Source of the DNA: Cytophagales bacterium
Lineage (GTDB): Bacteria > Bacteroidota > Bacteroidia > Cytophagales > Cyclobacteriaceae
DNA length: 63,218 bases
Assembly (NCBI GenBank): GCA_022360055.1
Contig: JAKSDO010000027.1
Coordinates: forward strand, 1 to 63,218
Reading direction: 5' to 3'
The notes under the pieces were generated by a model. The model was not told the DNA's origin. It saw only the letters and a list, made by a program, of their open reading frames with translations, and ran no database searches. Numbering within the stretch: the stretch's first letter is position 1; the number at the start of each line of letters is the position of its first letter. Positions 16,392-25,270 of this stretch are shown here, in pieces. Position numbers and translations under genes: made by a program.

Positions 16392-18194
16392 ATGCGAACA
16401 GGAGTATATTTTTGTCAGGTAGACGATCAATCCCAAACCGATATCGATGCGATCGCTAAATATTCTGCCAATCTCCCCGAGGTAGAGACGGTTCAAAATC
16501 TGGGCCTCAGGCCCGACATCTCTGCCGAAAACCTTTCGGAGCACCTCAAGACGAACCTTCTGGACCGGGTGGTTATCGCCGGAGATATGCCCGGGTATTT
16601 CAAGCCTGTTTTCACAAAGGCAATGGCACTTTCGGGAGGCGATCTCGATGAGATCAGACTTGCTTCTTTCCGTGAACATGGAATACAAAACGGGAATTCC
16701 CTGGACCGCGCCAAGGCCATCGTGGCCTGTGCGGCCTACGGCGTACCTTTTTCACTCGCGGCTGTGCCGGGCGGGAATCCGGTAAACCACGCCACCCTGG
16801 TAATTGGAGCCGGCATCGCCGGCATCCAGGCCTCCCTCGAAATCGCAAATGCGGGAAAGCAGGTTTACCTGGTCGAACAATCGGGAACCATTGGAGGGCA
16901 CATGGCCATGTTCGACAAAACGTTCCCGACGTTGGATTGCGCCGCCTGCATCCTAACGCCAAAGATGGTGGATGTCGGCCAGCACGACATGATCAACTTA
17001 ATGACGAGATCAAAGGTGGTCGCTGTCCGCGGAAAACCGGGCGCCTATAAAGTAAAGATCAGACAAAAAGCGCGCCGAGTGGATATAAAATCATGCGTAG
17101 CTTGCGGAGAGTGTGTCAATCCCTGCCCGGTAAATGTTGACAGCGAGTTTGATGCGGGGATTTCAAAGCGAAAAGCCATTTATATCCCCTTCCCGCAGGC
17201 GGTCCCCAATGCTTATCTCGTCGACGAAGCGCATTGCAGGTATGTCCTGACAAACGGTGAAAAATGTGGCGTGTGCCTCAGGAAATGCCCAAAAGACTGC
17301 ATTCATCTCGACGAAGAAGATTCTACAATAGATATTGAAGTCGGAAACATCGTTCTCGCCACCGGGTACGATTTGCTGGACGCAAGCAAGATCGATCAAT
17401 ATGGTTATGGGAAATATCCGAATGTACTCACTTCGCTTGAGTTTGAGCGTTTGACAAATGCTTCCGGCTCTACCGGCGGCCGGATCGTGACCAAGGTCAG
17501 GAAATACAACAAAAAGAAAAAACAGGACGAGTGGGTATTTTCCCCGGAAGGATTACCCCCGAGAAACGTGGCGATCATTCATTGCGTCGGGTCCAGAAGC
17601 AGTAAGTACAATGCCTATTGTTCCCGAGTCTGTTGCATGTACTCATTGAAATTTGCCCACCTGCTCAAAGAGAAAATTCCAAAGGTGAATGTATATGAGT
17701 TTTACATCGATATGCGTGCATTTGGAAAAGGATACGAAGAGTTTGCCGAACGGATAAGACAGGAAGGCACATTCGTTATTCGAGGTCACTCCGCCGACGT
17801 ATCCATGAAGGGCGATCGGATGATTGTGCGGGGAGAAGATATTTTTAATGACAAGCTGGTGGAATTCAATGTCGACATGGTCATTCTTGCTGTCGGCCTG
17901 ATTCCCGCTCCCGGCACGGAAGAGCTGAGCAGAATGCTCGGAGTACAAAAAGATACGGATGGCTGGTTTTCCGAACTGGATTACAACGGAAATCCGACGG
18001 ACACCGACAAAGGCGGCATTTATGTTGCCGGCATGTGTCAGGCGCCAAAAGACATTCCCGACACGGTTGCTCAGGCATCCGCCGTGGCGGCGGGCGTCCT
18101 GAAGAGCCATACCAGCGGGCAGGGAATCGGAAGTATGAGCAGCCTTACCCTGAGCGATATCGAGGGGAAAGCCAAAATTATTCACACTTTGTAA
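16392..18194 (+). CDS. HdrA-like flavoprotein 1 (inserted ferredoxin, no C-terminal ferredoxin)
   Basis: A 600-residue HdrA/QmoA-family protein. The FAD motif VIGAGIAGIQASLEIANAGK lies near residue 136. The HdrA Fe-S site TFPTLDCAACILTPKM is near 180. Two inserted [4Fe-4S] motifs (CVACGECVNPCPV near 237, CGVCLRKCPKDCIHL near 295) follow, then YCSRVCCMYSLKFA near 410 and the closing DIPDTVAQASAVAAGVL. The N-terminal ~120 residues correspond to the HdrA N-domain but have lost its cysteine signature, and the usual C-terminal ferredoxin domain is missing. Methanogen HdrA performs flavin-based electron bifurcation; QmoA in sulfate reducers passes electrons to QmoC. It is cytoplasmic, 34 bases after mvhA, and complements the second HdrA-like protein. 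Confidence 0.9.
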   Translation: MRTGVYFCQVDDQSQTDIDAIAKYSANLPEVETVQNLGLRPDISAENLSEHLKTNLLDRVVIAGDMPGYFKPVFTKAMALSGGDLDEIRLASFREHGIQNGNSLDRAKAIVACAAYGVPFSLAAVPGGNPVNHATLVIGAGIAGIQASLEIANAGKQVYLVEQSGTIGGHMAMFDKTFPTLDCAACILTPKMVDVGQHDMINLMTRSKVVAVRGKPGAYKVKIRQKARRVDIKSCVACGECVNPCPVNVDSEFDAGISKRKAIYIPFPQAVPNAYLVDEAHCRYVLTNGEKCGVCLRKCPKDCIHLDEEDSTIDIEVGNIVLATGYDLLDASKIDQYGYGKYPNVLTSLEFERLTNASGSTGGRIVTKVRKYNKKKKQDEWVFSPEGLPPRNVAIIHCVGSRSSKYNAYCSRVCCMYSLKFAHLLKEKIPKVNVYEFYIDMRAFGKGYEEFAERIRQEGTFVIRGHSADVSMKGDRMIVRGEDIFNDKLVEFNVDMVILAVGLIPAPGTEELSRMLGVQKDTDGWFSELDYNGNPTDTDKGGIYVAGMCQAPKDIPDTVAQASAVAAGVLKSHTSGQGIGSMSSLTLSDIEGKAKIIHTL

Positions 18195-18203
18195 GTAGGT
18201 ATC

Positions 18204-19361
18204 ATGGCTATCAGAGTAAATCCAAGTTTTATAGATGTGCTGGACCGTTACGGTGCAGAAGACGTTCAGTTATGCTATCAATGCGGCGATTGTTCCACCG
18301 TATGCCCGCATGCCGATGAAGTGCACAAATTTCCAAGGAAATCCATGCGTCAAATGCAGATGGGACTGGAAGCGCGCATTGAGACCACCCTGGAACCCTG
18401 GCTTTGTTATTATTGCGGTCAATGCTCGGAACAATGCCCAAGGGATGCGGATCCCGGCGAGACCATGATGAGTCTGCGACGCTGGCTCATTTCACGCTAT
18501 GATGTCACGGGATTGGCAAAACATTTCTTCAAATCAAAGACCAAAGAACTTCTTTGGGTAGGTCTGATTGCCCTGCTGACAGGGGCTTTTCTGGTGCTCT
18601 ACGGAGTTTCAAATGGCAATTTTGGGGTTTATGACGGAGAAGGGGCGTTCTTGCCCAGTGATTTCATCCATTCGTTCGACCTGACCGTCGGTGGCATCAT
18701 GGGCGCATTCTTATTGCTACATGCACTTCGAATGTGGTATTTCACAATGATCAAGGGGGTTGAATATCCCGTTCCCTGGTGGTTGTATTTTAAGGAGATC
18801 CTGGAATTTCCAATACATTTTTTCACTCAGAAAAGATATGCGGAATGCGATGATAAGCATCGGGAAAAAGTGCACATGCCCTGGCTGGTCCATTTGGGAC
18901 TGGCGCTGGGCTACGTCACCATGCTCATTCTCGTCATGGTATTTATTGTTCCTTTGCAATCGGGTCCGGAGATCAAGTGGTCCGTCCATATTTTCGGCTA
19001 TCTCGCCAGTATCGGACTTTTGGTCGGAACGGTCTATTTTATCCGGAACCGATTTAAGAAGGCCTATATCCAATACAAAAAATCGCACAGCACAGACTGG
19101 ATTTTCGTGATCTTACTCTTCTTCATCGTAATATCGGGGATCTTGCAACATATATTTCACAGAACCGGTTTGACGGAATGGGCCAATGCAACCTATGTAA
19201 TTCACTTAATGGTTGTGGTGCCCTGGTTGCTCAGAATGCCATTTACAAAATGGGCACATATCGTTTACCGTCCGCTCGCCATGTATTTTGCAGCAATAAA
19301 GAAATCTGCTTATGAGCGGCAGCAAGGACGAATTGATTCTCTTTCAGTTACAATCAGGTAG
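18204..19361 (+). CDS. QmoC-like membrane subunit: HdrC ferredoxin domain fused to cytochrome b domain
   Basis: A 385-residue protein with the same size and build as QmoC of sulfate reducers. Residues 1-100 are HdrC-like with two [4Fe-4S] motifs, CYQCGDCSTVCPHA and CYYCGQCSEQCPRDADPGE. Residues 110-360 carry about six membrane helices with histidines that could bind heme b (for example in FLLLHALRMWYF, MPWLVHLGLALGY and YVIHLMVVVPWLL). QmoC reacts with menaquinone. Here it would anchor the hydrogenase/HdrA module to the membrane and to the quinone pool. It sits 9 bases after HdrA-like 1 and 3 bases before HdrA-like 2. Similarity to DsrM/NarI-type cytochromes is general; the HdrC-HdrE fusion favours QmoC. 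Confidence 0.85.
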   Translation: MAIRVNPSFIDVLDRYGAEDVQLCYQCGDCSTVCPHADEVHKFPRKSMRQMQMGLEARIETTLEPWLCYYCGQCSEQCPRDADPGETMMSLRRWLISRYDVTGLAKHFFKSKTKELLWVGLIALLTGAFLVLYGVSNGNFGVYDGEGAFLPSDFIHSFDLTVGGIMGAFLLLHALRMWYFTMIKGVEYPVPWWLYFKEILEFPIHFFTQKRYAECDDKHREKVHMPWLVHLGLALGYVTMLILVMVFIVPLQSGPEIKWSVHIFGYLASIGLLVGTVYFIRNRFKKAYIQYKKSHSTDWIFVILLFFIVISGILQHIFHRTGLTEWANATYVIHLMVVVPWLLRMPFTKWAHIVYRPLAMYFAAIKKSAYERQQGRIDSLSVTIR

Positions 19362-19364
19362 ATC

Positions 19365-21128
19365 ATGGAAAAATTAAGAATTGGGGTATATGTCTGCAAT
19401 TGCGGGACCAACATCGCCAGGGTGGTCGATGCGGAAGCCGTAGCCGGGTTTGCGTTGTCGTTGCCGAATGTGGTGTTGGCTAAGACGTACAGGTACATGT
19501 GCTCCAACCCCGGACAGGAAATGATTGCCCGGGATATTAAGGAAAATAAACTTGACCGGGTGGTAGTTGCCGCGTGCAGCCCCAACATGCATGAACGCAC
19601 CTTCCGGCACGCTTTGCAAATGGCGGGGTTGAATCAGTATCTGCTTGAAATGGCGAACATCCGGGAACAGTGCAGTTGGGTACACAAGGACCGAACCGAG
19701 GCCACAAAAAAGGCGATGGCACTGGTTCAAGGAGCAGTTTTACGCGTCGAAAAGCACGAAGCGCTGGAAAGCATCGATGCCCATATGTGCCCCAACGTAC
19801 TGGTGATCGGAGGAGGGATCGCCGGTATGACCGCCGCGCTGGAGCTGGCGGATGCAGGCAACAAGGTCCACCTCGTGGAAAAACACAGCAGACTTGGCGG
19901 CAATATTGCCAGAGTCGATCTTACCGCCCCGTATTTCTACGCCGCCCGCGACCTGTTGACGGATCGGGTGACAAGGACAAGGAATCACGAGCATATCCAG
20001 GTTCACCTGGATTCAAAAGTGATCGGTTTAAGCGGTTATGTCGGAAATTTCACCGCAAATATCGCAAAGACGAACGGAACGCCTGAAAAAGCCGGCAATC
20101 CTGTAGCCGTCGAAATAGGAAATGTCGCCATATGCACGGGGTATAAGGAATTTGACGCTTCCAGGGTAACGCACTTTGGTTACGGCAAGCTTCCGAATGT
20201 AATTACATCGTTCGAGCTGGAAAAGATGTTGAAGGCAGGTAAGGTAGAAACCCGTGAAGGAAAAATGCCAAAGTATGTGGCGATCATTCACTGCGTTGGC
20301 AGCAGGAATCATGAGTTCCATGCCTACTGTTCCAGGGTTTGCTGTATGACGGCCCTGAAGTATGCGCATGAAATCAAATCTGCCAGTCCGAATTCCTACG
20401 TTTCGGATGTCTATATCGATATGCACGCCTTTGGCAAAGGGCATGAAGATTTCTACAAGCGATCTTCCCAGGCTAAAACCCTGTTCCTGATGTACGACAG
20501 GGAAAACAGGCCTGTAATCCACAAAGCCGGCCCGAAGGACGATTGCGAAATGCTGATCGAGGTCCACGAAAAGCTCTCCGGTGAACATATCGAAATTCCC
20601 GCCGATCTTGTGGTGTTGATGGTCGGAATGGAAGCGAGGGAAGATGCCAAGGAAATTGCGCACCTGGCCAACATCAGCCAGGACAAAGAGGGATGGTTTA
20701 TTGAAAGCCACCCGAAACTTGAGCCCGTGGCCACAACGACAGATGGCATCTTCATTGCGGGAACCTGTGTTGCGCCTAAAGACATTCCCGATACGGTCGC
20801 CCAGGCCCGCGCGGCGGCGGCCAGGATTTTGGCCAGGATCGCAAAAGGCAAGATCGAGGTGGATGCAATCTATTCCGAAGTGAACGAAGACCTGTGCAGC
20901 GGATGCAGGTTTTGCAACGATCTGTGTCCATTCAATGCCATCGAATACGTTGAAGATGAAAAGCACAGCCACGTGATCAGCGCGCTGTGCAAAGCCTGTG
21001 GTGTTTGCGTCGCAGCATGTCCCTCCTCGGCCATCAAGGGGCGACATTTTACGGATGAGCAAGTACTGGCCCAGATTGACGGGATATTTGCCGAGGTTGC
21101 ATACGATCAGGCCGAACCGGTTTCGTAA
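19365..21128 (+). CDS. HdrA-like flavoprotein 2 (intact N-domain, C-terminal 2x[4Fe-4S])
   Basis: A 587-residue HdrA-family protein. The N-terminal domain is complete, with IGVYVCNCGTNIARVVD at the start, YMCSNPGQEMI near 44, VVVAACSPNMHERTFR near 65 and NIREQCSWVHKD near 95. The FAD motif VLVIGGGIAGMTAALELADA is near 145 and YCSRVCCMTALKYAHE near 325. The C-terminus holds two [4Fe-4S] motifs (CSGCRFCNDLCPF and CKACGVCVAACPSSAIKG). The HdrA motif CAACILTPKM is replaced by TAPYFYAARDLL, and the inserted ferredoxin domain is absent. The Fe-S sites missing here are those present in HdrA-like 1, and vice versa. It closes the operon and is probably cytoplasmic, with electrons entering via MvhD. 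Confidence 0.9.
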   Translation: MEKLRIGVYVCNCGTNIARVVDAEAVAGFALSLPNVVLAKTYRYMCSNPGQEMIARDIKENKLDRVVVAACSPNMHERTFRHALQMAGLNQYLLEMANIREQCSWVHKDRTEATKKAMALVQGAVLRVEKHEALESIDAHMCPNVLVIGGGIAGMTAALELADAGNKVHLVEKHSRLGGNIARVDLTAPYFYAARDLLTDRVTRTRNHEHIQVHLDSKVIGLSGYVGNFTANIAKTNGTPEKAGNPVAVEIGNVAICTGYKEFDASRVTHFGYGKLPNVITSFELEKMLKAGKVETREGKMPKYVAIIHCVGSRNHEFHAYCSRVCCMTALKYAHEIKSASPNSYVSDVYIDMHAFGKGHEDFYKRSSQAKTLFLMYDRENRPVIHKAGPKDDCEMLIEVHEKLSGEHIEIPADLVVLMVGMEAREDAKEIAHLANISQDKEGWFIESHPKLEPVATTTDGIFIAGTCVAPKDIPDTVAQARAAAARILARIAKGKIEVDAIYSEVNEDLCSGCRFCNDLCPFNAIEYVEDEKHSHVISALCKACGVCVAACPSSAIKGRHFTDEQVLAQIDGIFAEVAYDQAEPVS

Positions 21129-21238
21129 CGGGCAGGGCTGATGGTCGACAATAGTGTTCAAAACTGTAAGCTCCCCGGATTCCGGAGCGATGGCGGGCAT
21201 CCGGGAAGTAAATCAACTCCGGGACATATCCGTTTCGG

Positions 21239-21748
21239 TTAATTTCCGATCATTCGTTCAACCAATCGCCTGACCTCCCAGTAGATCCGGTCAAAGTTTC
21301 GCGAGATCTCCGGGCTAAAATCATTGGAAAATGTTAAATCCTCAAGAATCTCCACAGCAATAATATCTATCCGGTTTGGAAGTTCCATATCCACACTTCG
21401 GGCAAACTCCAGGGCGGTGAGAAAATTCAGATCGTGGAAGCTCGACAAATGCAGCGTTTCGACAAAATTCTCGGGCGTAAGATGAATAACCTTTCCGGGG
21501 TTTGCCCGCCCGGATTTCATCCCGTCAATGATGATCGCCTGCCTAAAACCCACAGTCAACGCTATGATTTCCATCCCTCCGATGGCAGCGGTCTTAAATA
21601 TCAAGCTTTCATTGAACATATTTAATCTCAATCGCTCGACCAGCTTCGGCCCTATCCCGTCGTCTGCCAGGATATCGTTGCCGAGCCCCAGGATCAATAT
21701 ATCAGATTCGGACGAACTCAAATTTTTTCCTGCTTTTTGCTTGAACAA
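21239..21748 (-). CDS. [NiFe] hydrogenase maturation protease (HyaD/HycI family)
   Basis: A 169-residue endopeptidase of the M52 family. LILGLGNDILADDGIGPKLV near residue 20 carries the first metal-binding acidic residue, and AIIIDGMKSGRANPG near 75 the second. Such proteases check for nickel at the active site and then cut the C-terminal extension of the large subunit; mvhA, which ends 5 kb away, has such an extension. The gene converges on the hydrogenase operon. It is the only maturation gene in the window; hyp genes must be elsewhere. Its presence supports a functional hydrogenase. Confidence 0.88.
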   Translation of the reverse strand: MFKQKAGKNLSSSESDILILGLGNDILADDGIGPKLVERLRLNMFNESLIFKTAAIGGMEIIALTVGFRQAIIIDGMKSGRANPGKVIHLTPENFVETLHLSSFHDLNFLTALEFARSVDMELPNRIDIIAVEILEDLTFSNDFSPEISRNFDRIYWEVRRLVERMIGN

Positions 21749-21756
21749 AAATTGTA

Positions 21757-21835
21757 TCCACCCTAAAAGTTAATTAAAAAGTCCTGTACTTCGAGCACTG
21801 GCAATTGAAAATACGCTTGATCGAAACGCCTGTAA
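21757..21835 (+). repeat. 79-bp direct repeat, left copy
   Basis: It matches 23532-23610 at all but about four positions, in the same orientation. The shared core is CTAAAAGTTAATTAAAAAGT followed by CCTGTACTTCGAGCA and TGGCAATTGAAAATACGCTT. The two copies bracket the FkbM methyltransferase gene. Read on the minus strand, short coding-like tails exist, so it may be the remnant of an element end. Confidence 0.85.
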
Positions 21836-21970
21836 AAAATGTTATTAGTATGTTTACGGAGACCCAATAGAACACTACAAACAGCAGAGCACCTCTAACT
21901 TATAGAATTGTAAAGAAAAGATAGAACGAATTCCACGTGAATTTGCTTTAAAGTGCCTCTACTAATTGGT

Positions 21971-22077
21971 TTACCGATGACGTTTTTTTTATAATAGACT
22001 GTAAATCAAATAAATACACAAGAATGCGTCATTCAAATTAGTGCATTTCGCAAACAAGGTTAGGCCTTGAAATGACA
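21971..22077 (+). repeat. Interspersed ~105-bp repeat, copy 2
   Basis: Same family as 12021-12125 and 51245-51348. It runs from TTACCGATGACG through CTGTAAATCAAATAAATACA and GCGTCATTCAAATTAGTGCA to GAAATGACA. It lies in the spacer upstream of the FkbM gene, inside the segment flanked by the 79-bp direct repeats. Confidence 0.8.
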
Positions 22078-22190
22078 ATTAGTAATGATTTGTGCAACAT
22101 CCATTTCTCTTTACAGACAAACATAGTGATGAAACGGTTGTAAACGATGTGTTAACTTTTATCAGATTTTAGTTGCGGATAGTACCCTGA

Positions 22191-22217
22191 TTGGTCAATC
22201 AAAATCATATATTTGTC
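22191..22217 (+). promoter_or_regulatory. Possible promoter upstream of FkbM gene
   Basis: A TTGG element is followed after 15 bases by TATATTTG (22210-22217), a perfect TAnnTTTG -7 box. The spacer is shorter than usual. A 23-codon frame (22246-22317, MTAKTSTLKMNRLEKLE...) sits between this box and the methyltransferase and has no independent support. Confidence 0.4.
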
Positions 22218-22431
22218 GTTGATCAATCCAACTGAAAATAGACAGATGACTGCAAAGACATCAACCCTGAAAATGAATCGGCTGGAAAAGCTTGAGAGCT
22301 ATTTCTCAAAGAGGTGAGGAATAATTTTTATGGAAACAGCAATATATCCAGATTTAATCATGGATTTATGCTATTGAAAATGATCGGATATGCCGCCCGA
22401 AAAATCAAGTTTTACCAGATAAAAAAATCAT

Positions 22432-23286
22432 ATGAATCTCATTCTCAACAAGCTGCCAATCACCAGGTTAAAACTTTTTATCGCCCGCATACTTTTTTAC
22501 TTGATAAAACCATTTTATGGAACTGAAAAGCGGATTATTACAAGAAATGGTCTCAAGTTTGAAGTAGATATCAGGGAAGGTCTTGATCTGTCCCTATTCC
22601 TGTTTGGCAATTTTCAAAAGCATGTCACCGAAAACAGATTTATTTCTATTCCAAATGATGCGGTAATTGTAGACGTGGGTGCTAATGTGGGAATCATGTC
22701 GTTACATTTTGCCAAAAGAGTTCCAAATGGTAAAGTATACGCATTTGAACCCACACATTATGCTTTTCAAAAACTAAAACGGAATATTGAATTAAATCCC
22801 AGTATCGCCAAGATTGTTCAAACGGTTCAGGTCTTTATCTCCTGTAAAGAAAAAAGAGGCAGTAGTCTCCAGGCCTTTTCCAGTTGGAAAATTGACAAAA
22901 GTGTTGGATCCGACCAACACTTGGTTCATGGCGGAGAGGTAATGCCAAGTGATGGAGTCCCGGCAATTACTCTGGATGACTTTGTAAAACAAAACAATAT
23001 CGATCGATTGGACTTCATTAAAATTGATACTGATGGTCACGAGTTTGATGTACTTTCCGGCTCCAAAGCAACCATTGAAAAATTAAAGCCTCAGATTATC
23101 TTTGAGTTGGGAGGGTATGTAATGGAGGAAAAGGAGATCGAATTCATTGATTACGAAAACTTTTTCCACAACTTAAACTACAAACTATCCGACGCTGCCA
23201 CTAATAAGCCAATATCTTCATTCAATCACCGAAATATGGTACCTCAAAAGGGCACTATTGACATACTGGCAATTCCCCATGATTAA
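22432..23286 (+). CDS. FkbM family methyltransferase
   Basis: A 284-residue SAM-dependent methyltransferase. Motif I is VIVDVGANVGIMSLHFAKR near residue 75, motif II YAFEPTHYAFQKLKRN near 100, and the FkbM signature LDFIKIDTDGHEFDVLSGSK near 190 is followed by PQIIFELGG. FkbM proteins O-methylate hydroxyl groups on sugars, polyketides or glycolipids; the substrate is not predictable here. The gene is distinctly AT-richer than its neighbours, is isolated from any pathway genes, and lies between 79-bp direct repeats, which suggests acquisition by transfer. The ATG at 22432 gives the normal family length. Confidence 0.9.
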   Translation: MNLILNKLPITRLKLFIARILFYLIKPFYGTEKRIITRNGLKFEVDIREGLDLSLFLFGNFQKHVTENRFISIPNDAVIVDVGANVGIMSLHFAKRVPNGKVYAFEPTHYAFQKLKRNIELNPSIAKIVQTVQVFISCKEKRGSSLQAFSSWKIDKSVGSDQHLVHGGEVMPSDGVPAITLDDFVKQNNIDRLDFIKIDTDGHEFDVLSGSKATIEKLKPQIIFELGGYVMEEKEIEFIDYENFFHNLNYKLSDAATNKPISSFNHRNMVPQKGTIDILAIPHD

Positions 23287-23837
23287 ATAATTCAGAAAGC
23301 AATTTAAAAAATCAGAGTACAGCGTTCCACAATTAGAAAGAACAAATCATCCAAACCTGCGTTTTAATACCTTCTGTACTGTCCGAGTAAAAATATACCA
23401 ACTGGAAATTTTGTTTAAGTCTTCTGAATAATACTTCAATATTCCATTGATATTCGTATAGTTGAACGATCGTGAGAGCGTCGAAATCAAACAAATTTCA
23501 ACACCGTGCTGATTCTCGATCTTTATAACAATCCACTCTAAAAGTTAATTAAAAAGTCCTGTACTTCGAGCATTGGCAATTGAAAATACGCTTGATCGAG
23601 ACGCCTGTGAAACCATATGAACCCCAAAAATTCGAAAAATATCCCCTGCCCGGGCGACAGGCCCGCCGGGCGGACAAGTCTGCCCCGCCGGTCATGCAGA
23701 TCCCCTGCAGCGGATAAAAGCCCTCCGGTCGTAGAGCTACGATCACTAACACCTCGGATCGTCGTGAAGCGTTGGTCCGGGATGCCCTGCAAATTCGGGG
23801 CATTATGTTTTATGCCTTATCGGAGCTGATCCGCACG
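23287..23837. other. Intergenic region with right 79-bp repeat and GC-rich patch
   Basis: Apart from the repeat at 23532-23610, bases 23630-23720 are unusually GC-rich for this genome (CCTGCCCGGGCGACAGGCCC and similar) with several nested short inverted repeats. Short frames across it have no recognisable product. Confidence 0.45.
23532..23610 (+). repeat. 79-bp direct repeat, right copy
   Basis: Partner of 21757-21835, same orientation, about 95% identical by eye. With the left copy it delimits a ~1.85-kb segment holding the FkbM methyltransferase and interspersed-repeat copy 2. Confidence 0.85.
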
Positions 23838-24962
23838 CTAACTTGCCTTTTCGTATTCGGAGGTATCCACCCCCATTTCTTTTAGCAATTTGATCGAGTT
23901 GGCCTTTACGTTTGCCGGGGGATTCATAGACAACGATTTTTTCAATGCTTTAATGGCGAGCCTGGTTTCACCTATCGTCTTATAGCACTCGCCCAGGCTG
24001 TCAAACGTATTCGGATCATCCGGATTTCGCTCCGTATTGAGCTTAAAATATTCAAGCGCTTTTTCATTTTTACCCTTGCCCATCATTGTGTAACCCATGA
24101 AATTGAGTTGCCGGTTGTTGGCCATCTGAGCAGCTTCATCATACATGGCGGCGCTCCCTTCCCCCATCTGTTCAACCAGTTGTGCCTTCACCCAAAGCGT
24201 ATTAAAATTCCTGGTATTCGCAATTGCTTTGTCGATCCACATGAGCGCTTCCTCATGATTGATGTTGTTCTGAACACAATAATTCGCGGCAGAGGTGGGG
24301 CCCTGCCACCCAAAACCGGTCACAGACCTTAATTCATTCCTCGCATTTGCCAGCACAATCTCATGAACATCAAATTCTACTTTTACTGGAAACCTCCGCT
24401 TTTCCCAATCCAGCACCATGGTAGCGGACGTGTTCCCGATATCCACAAAGTCAAATGTAAGACGCTCCGTGTGCGCCACTTCCAGGGTTTTTACTTCTAC
24501 CTTCAGTTGGTCCTCGTCCTGGCTGTAAAAATAGCTCCCCCAGGAAGAATGGTTTTTAGAGAAAATTATATCGGCCGTACCGTCTTTGTGTACACCGATA
24601 AAAAATCCATACGAACCCGCCGGAATGGCCTGGCCTTCCACCAATGCGTCATGCGAGAAGGTTACGATCGTGTTTTCATTGGCGCCGGCTCTCCATGGGG
24701 CCTGTTTGGACGAACCGAATCCCTGATCCACATATCCGTAATGCACCAGGTTTCCCCATATTTCACGCCCCTTTACCGCAGGCCGGGAATATTTTACCGA
24801 GATTTTCGAGATGCCAATGGTCTGACTCACTTTGGCCGCAGGACTTGGCGCTCTCGGAGTTGTAATCGGTTGTGCGTACGATTCGAAGAAAACGAATAGG
24901 GATGCAAACAAAACACCCGGGTGAAGTTTGGTAAATATGGATCTGATCATGGCTAGAAACAT
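23838..24962 (-). CDS. Exported DUF2911 protein with C-terminal TPR repeats
   Basis: A 374-residue protein. A signal peptide (LHPGVLFASLFVFFESYAQ) is followed by a DUF2911 domain (residues 35-200) with the family hallmarks ISKISVKYSRPAVKGREIW and QAPWRAGANENTIVTFS. The C-terminal third carries two or three TPR units (EKALEYFKLNTERNPDDPNTF near 300 is the clearest). DUF2911 proteins are common secreted proteins of Bacteroidota with no established biochemical role. The signal peptide implies periplasmic or surface location. It is monocistronic as far as can be seen. Confidence 0.85.
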   Translation of the reverse strand: MFLAMIRSIFTKLHPGVLFASLFVFFESYAQPITTPRAPSPAAKVSQTIGISKISVKYSRPAVKGREIWGNLVHYGYVDQGFGSSKQAPWRAGANENTIVTFSHDALVEGQAIPAGSYGFFIGVHKDGTADIIFSKNHSSWGSYFYSQDEDQLKVEVKTLEVAHTERLTFDFVDIGNTSATMVLDWEKRRFPVKVEFDVHEIVLANARNELRSVTGFGWQGPTSAANYCVQNNINHEEALMWIDKAIANTRNFNTLWVKAQLVEQMGEGSAAMYDEAAQMANNRQLNFMGYTMMGKGKNEKALEYFKLNTERNPDDPNTFDSLGECYKTIGETRLAIKALKKSLSMNPPANVKANSIKLLKEMGVDTSEYEKAS

Positions 24963-25270
24963 TAGGTTATGAAATGATTTAACCTATGAATGTAATGAAC
25001 AGATGCCTGATTTGGTATGAAACATTAGAATTTCGGAAAATTGAAATGATGAGTGTGCCAAATGAATGATAAAAGGAGGTCGAACCTGCATTTTCAGCGT
25101 TCTGCTTTATCATTTTTTCACGCATAAGGATATTCGCCTTCTTTTAGTCTTTGGATCCCCCAAAGTGATGAAGCCGGAATCAACCTCGTTTTCCCTTTTC
25201 CGGCGGCAGGCTTTGGCGCCCGAGCAAAACGGAATGATCTCAACAACCGCAGAGAATCATGAAGCCATCA
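24963..25270. other. Intergenic, no feature recognised
   Basis: About 300 bases between the DUF2911 gene start and the stop of the TIM-barrel lipoprotein. A 79-codon frame here has no start context or recognisable product. Presumably it holds the DUF2911 promoter. Confidence 0.4.

Noticed and set aside
22246-22317. 23-residue ORF upstream of the FkbM gene
   Set aside because: Too short, no conserved context; possibly a gene remnant.
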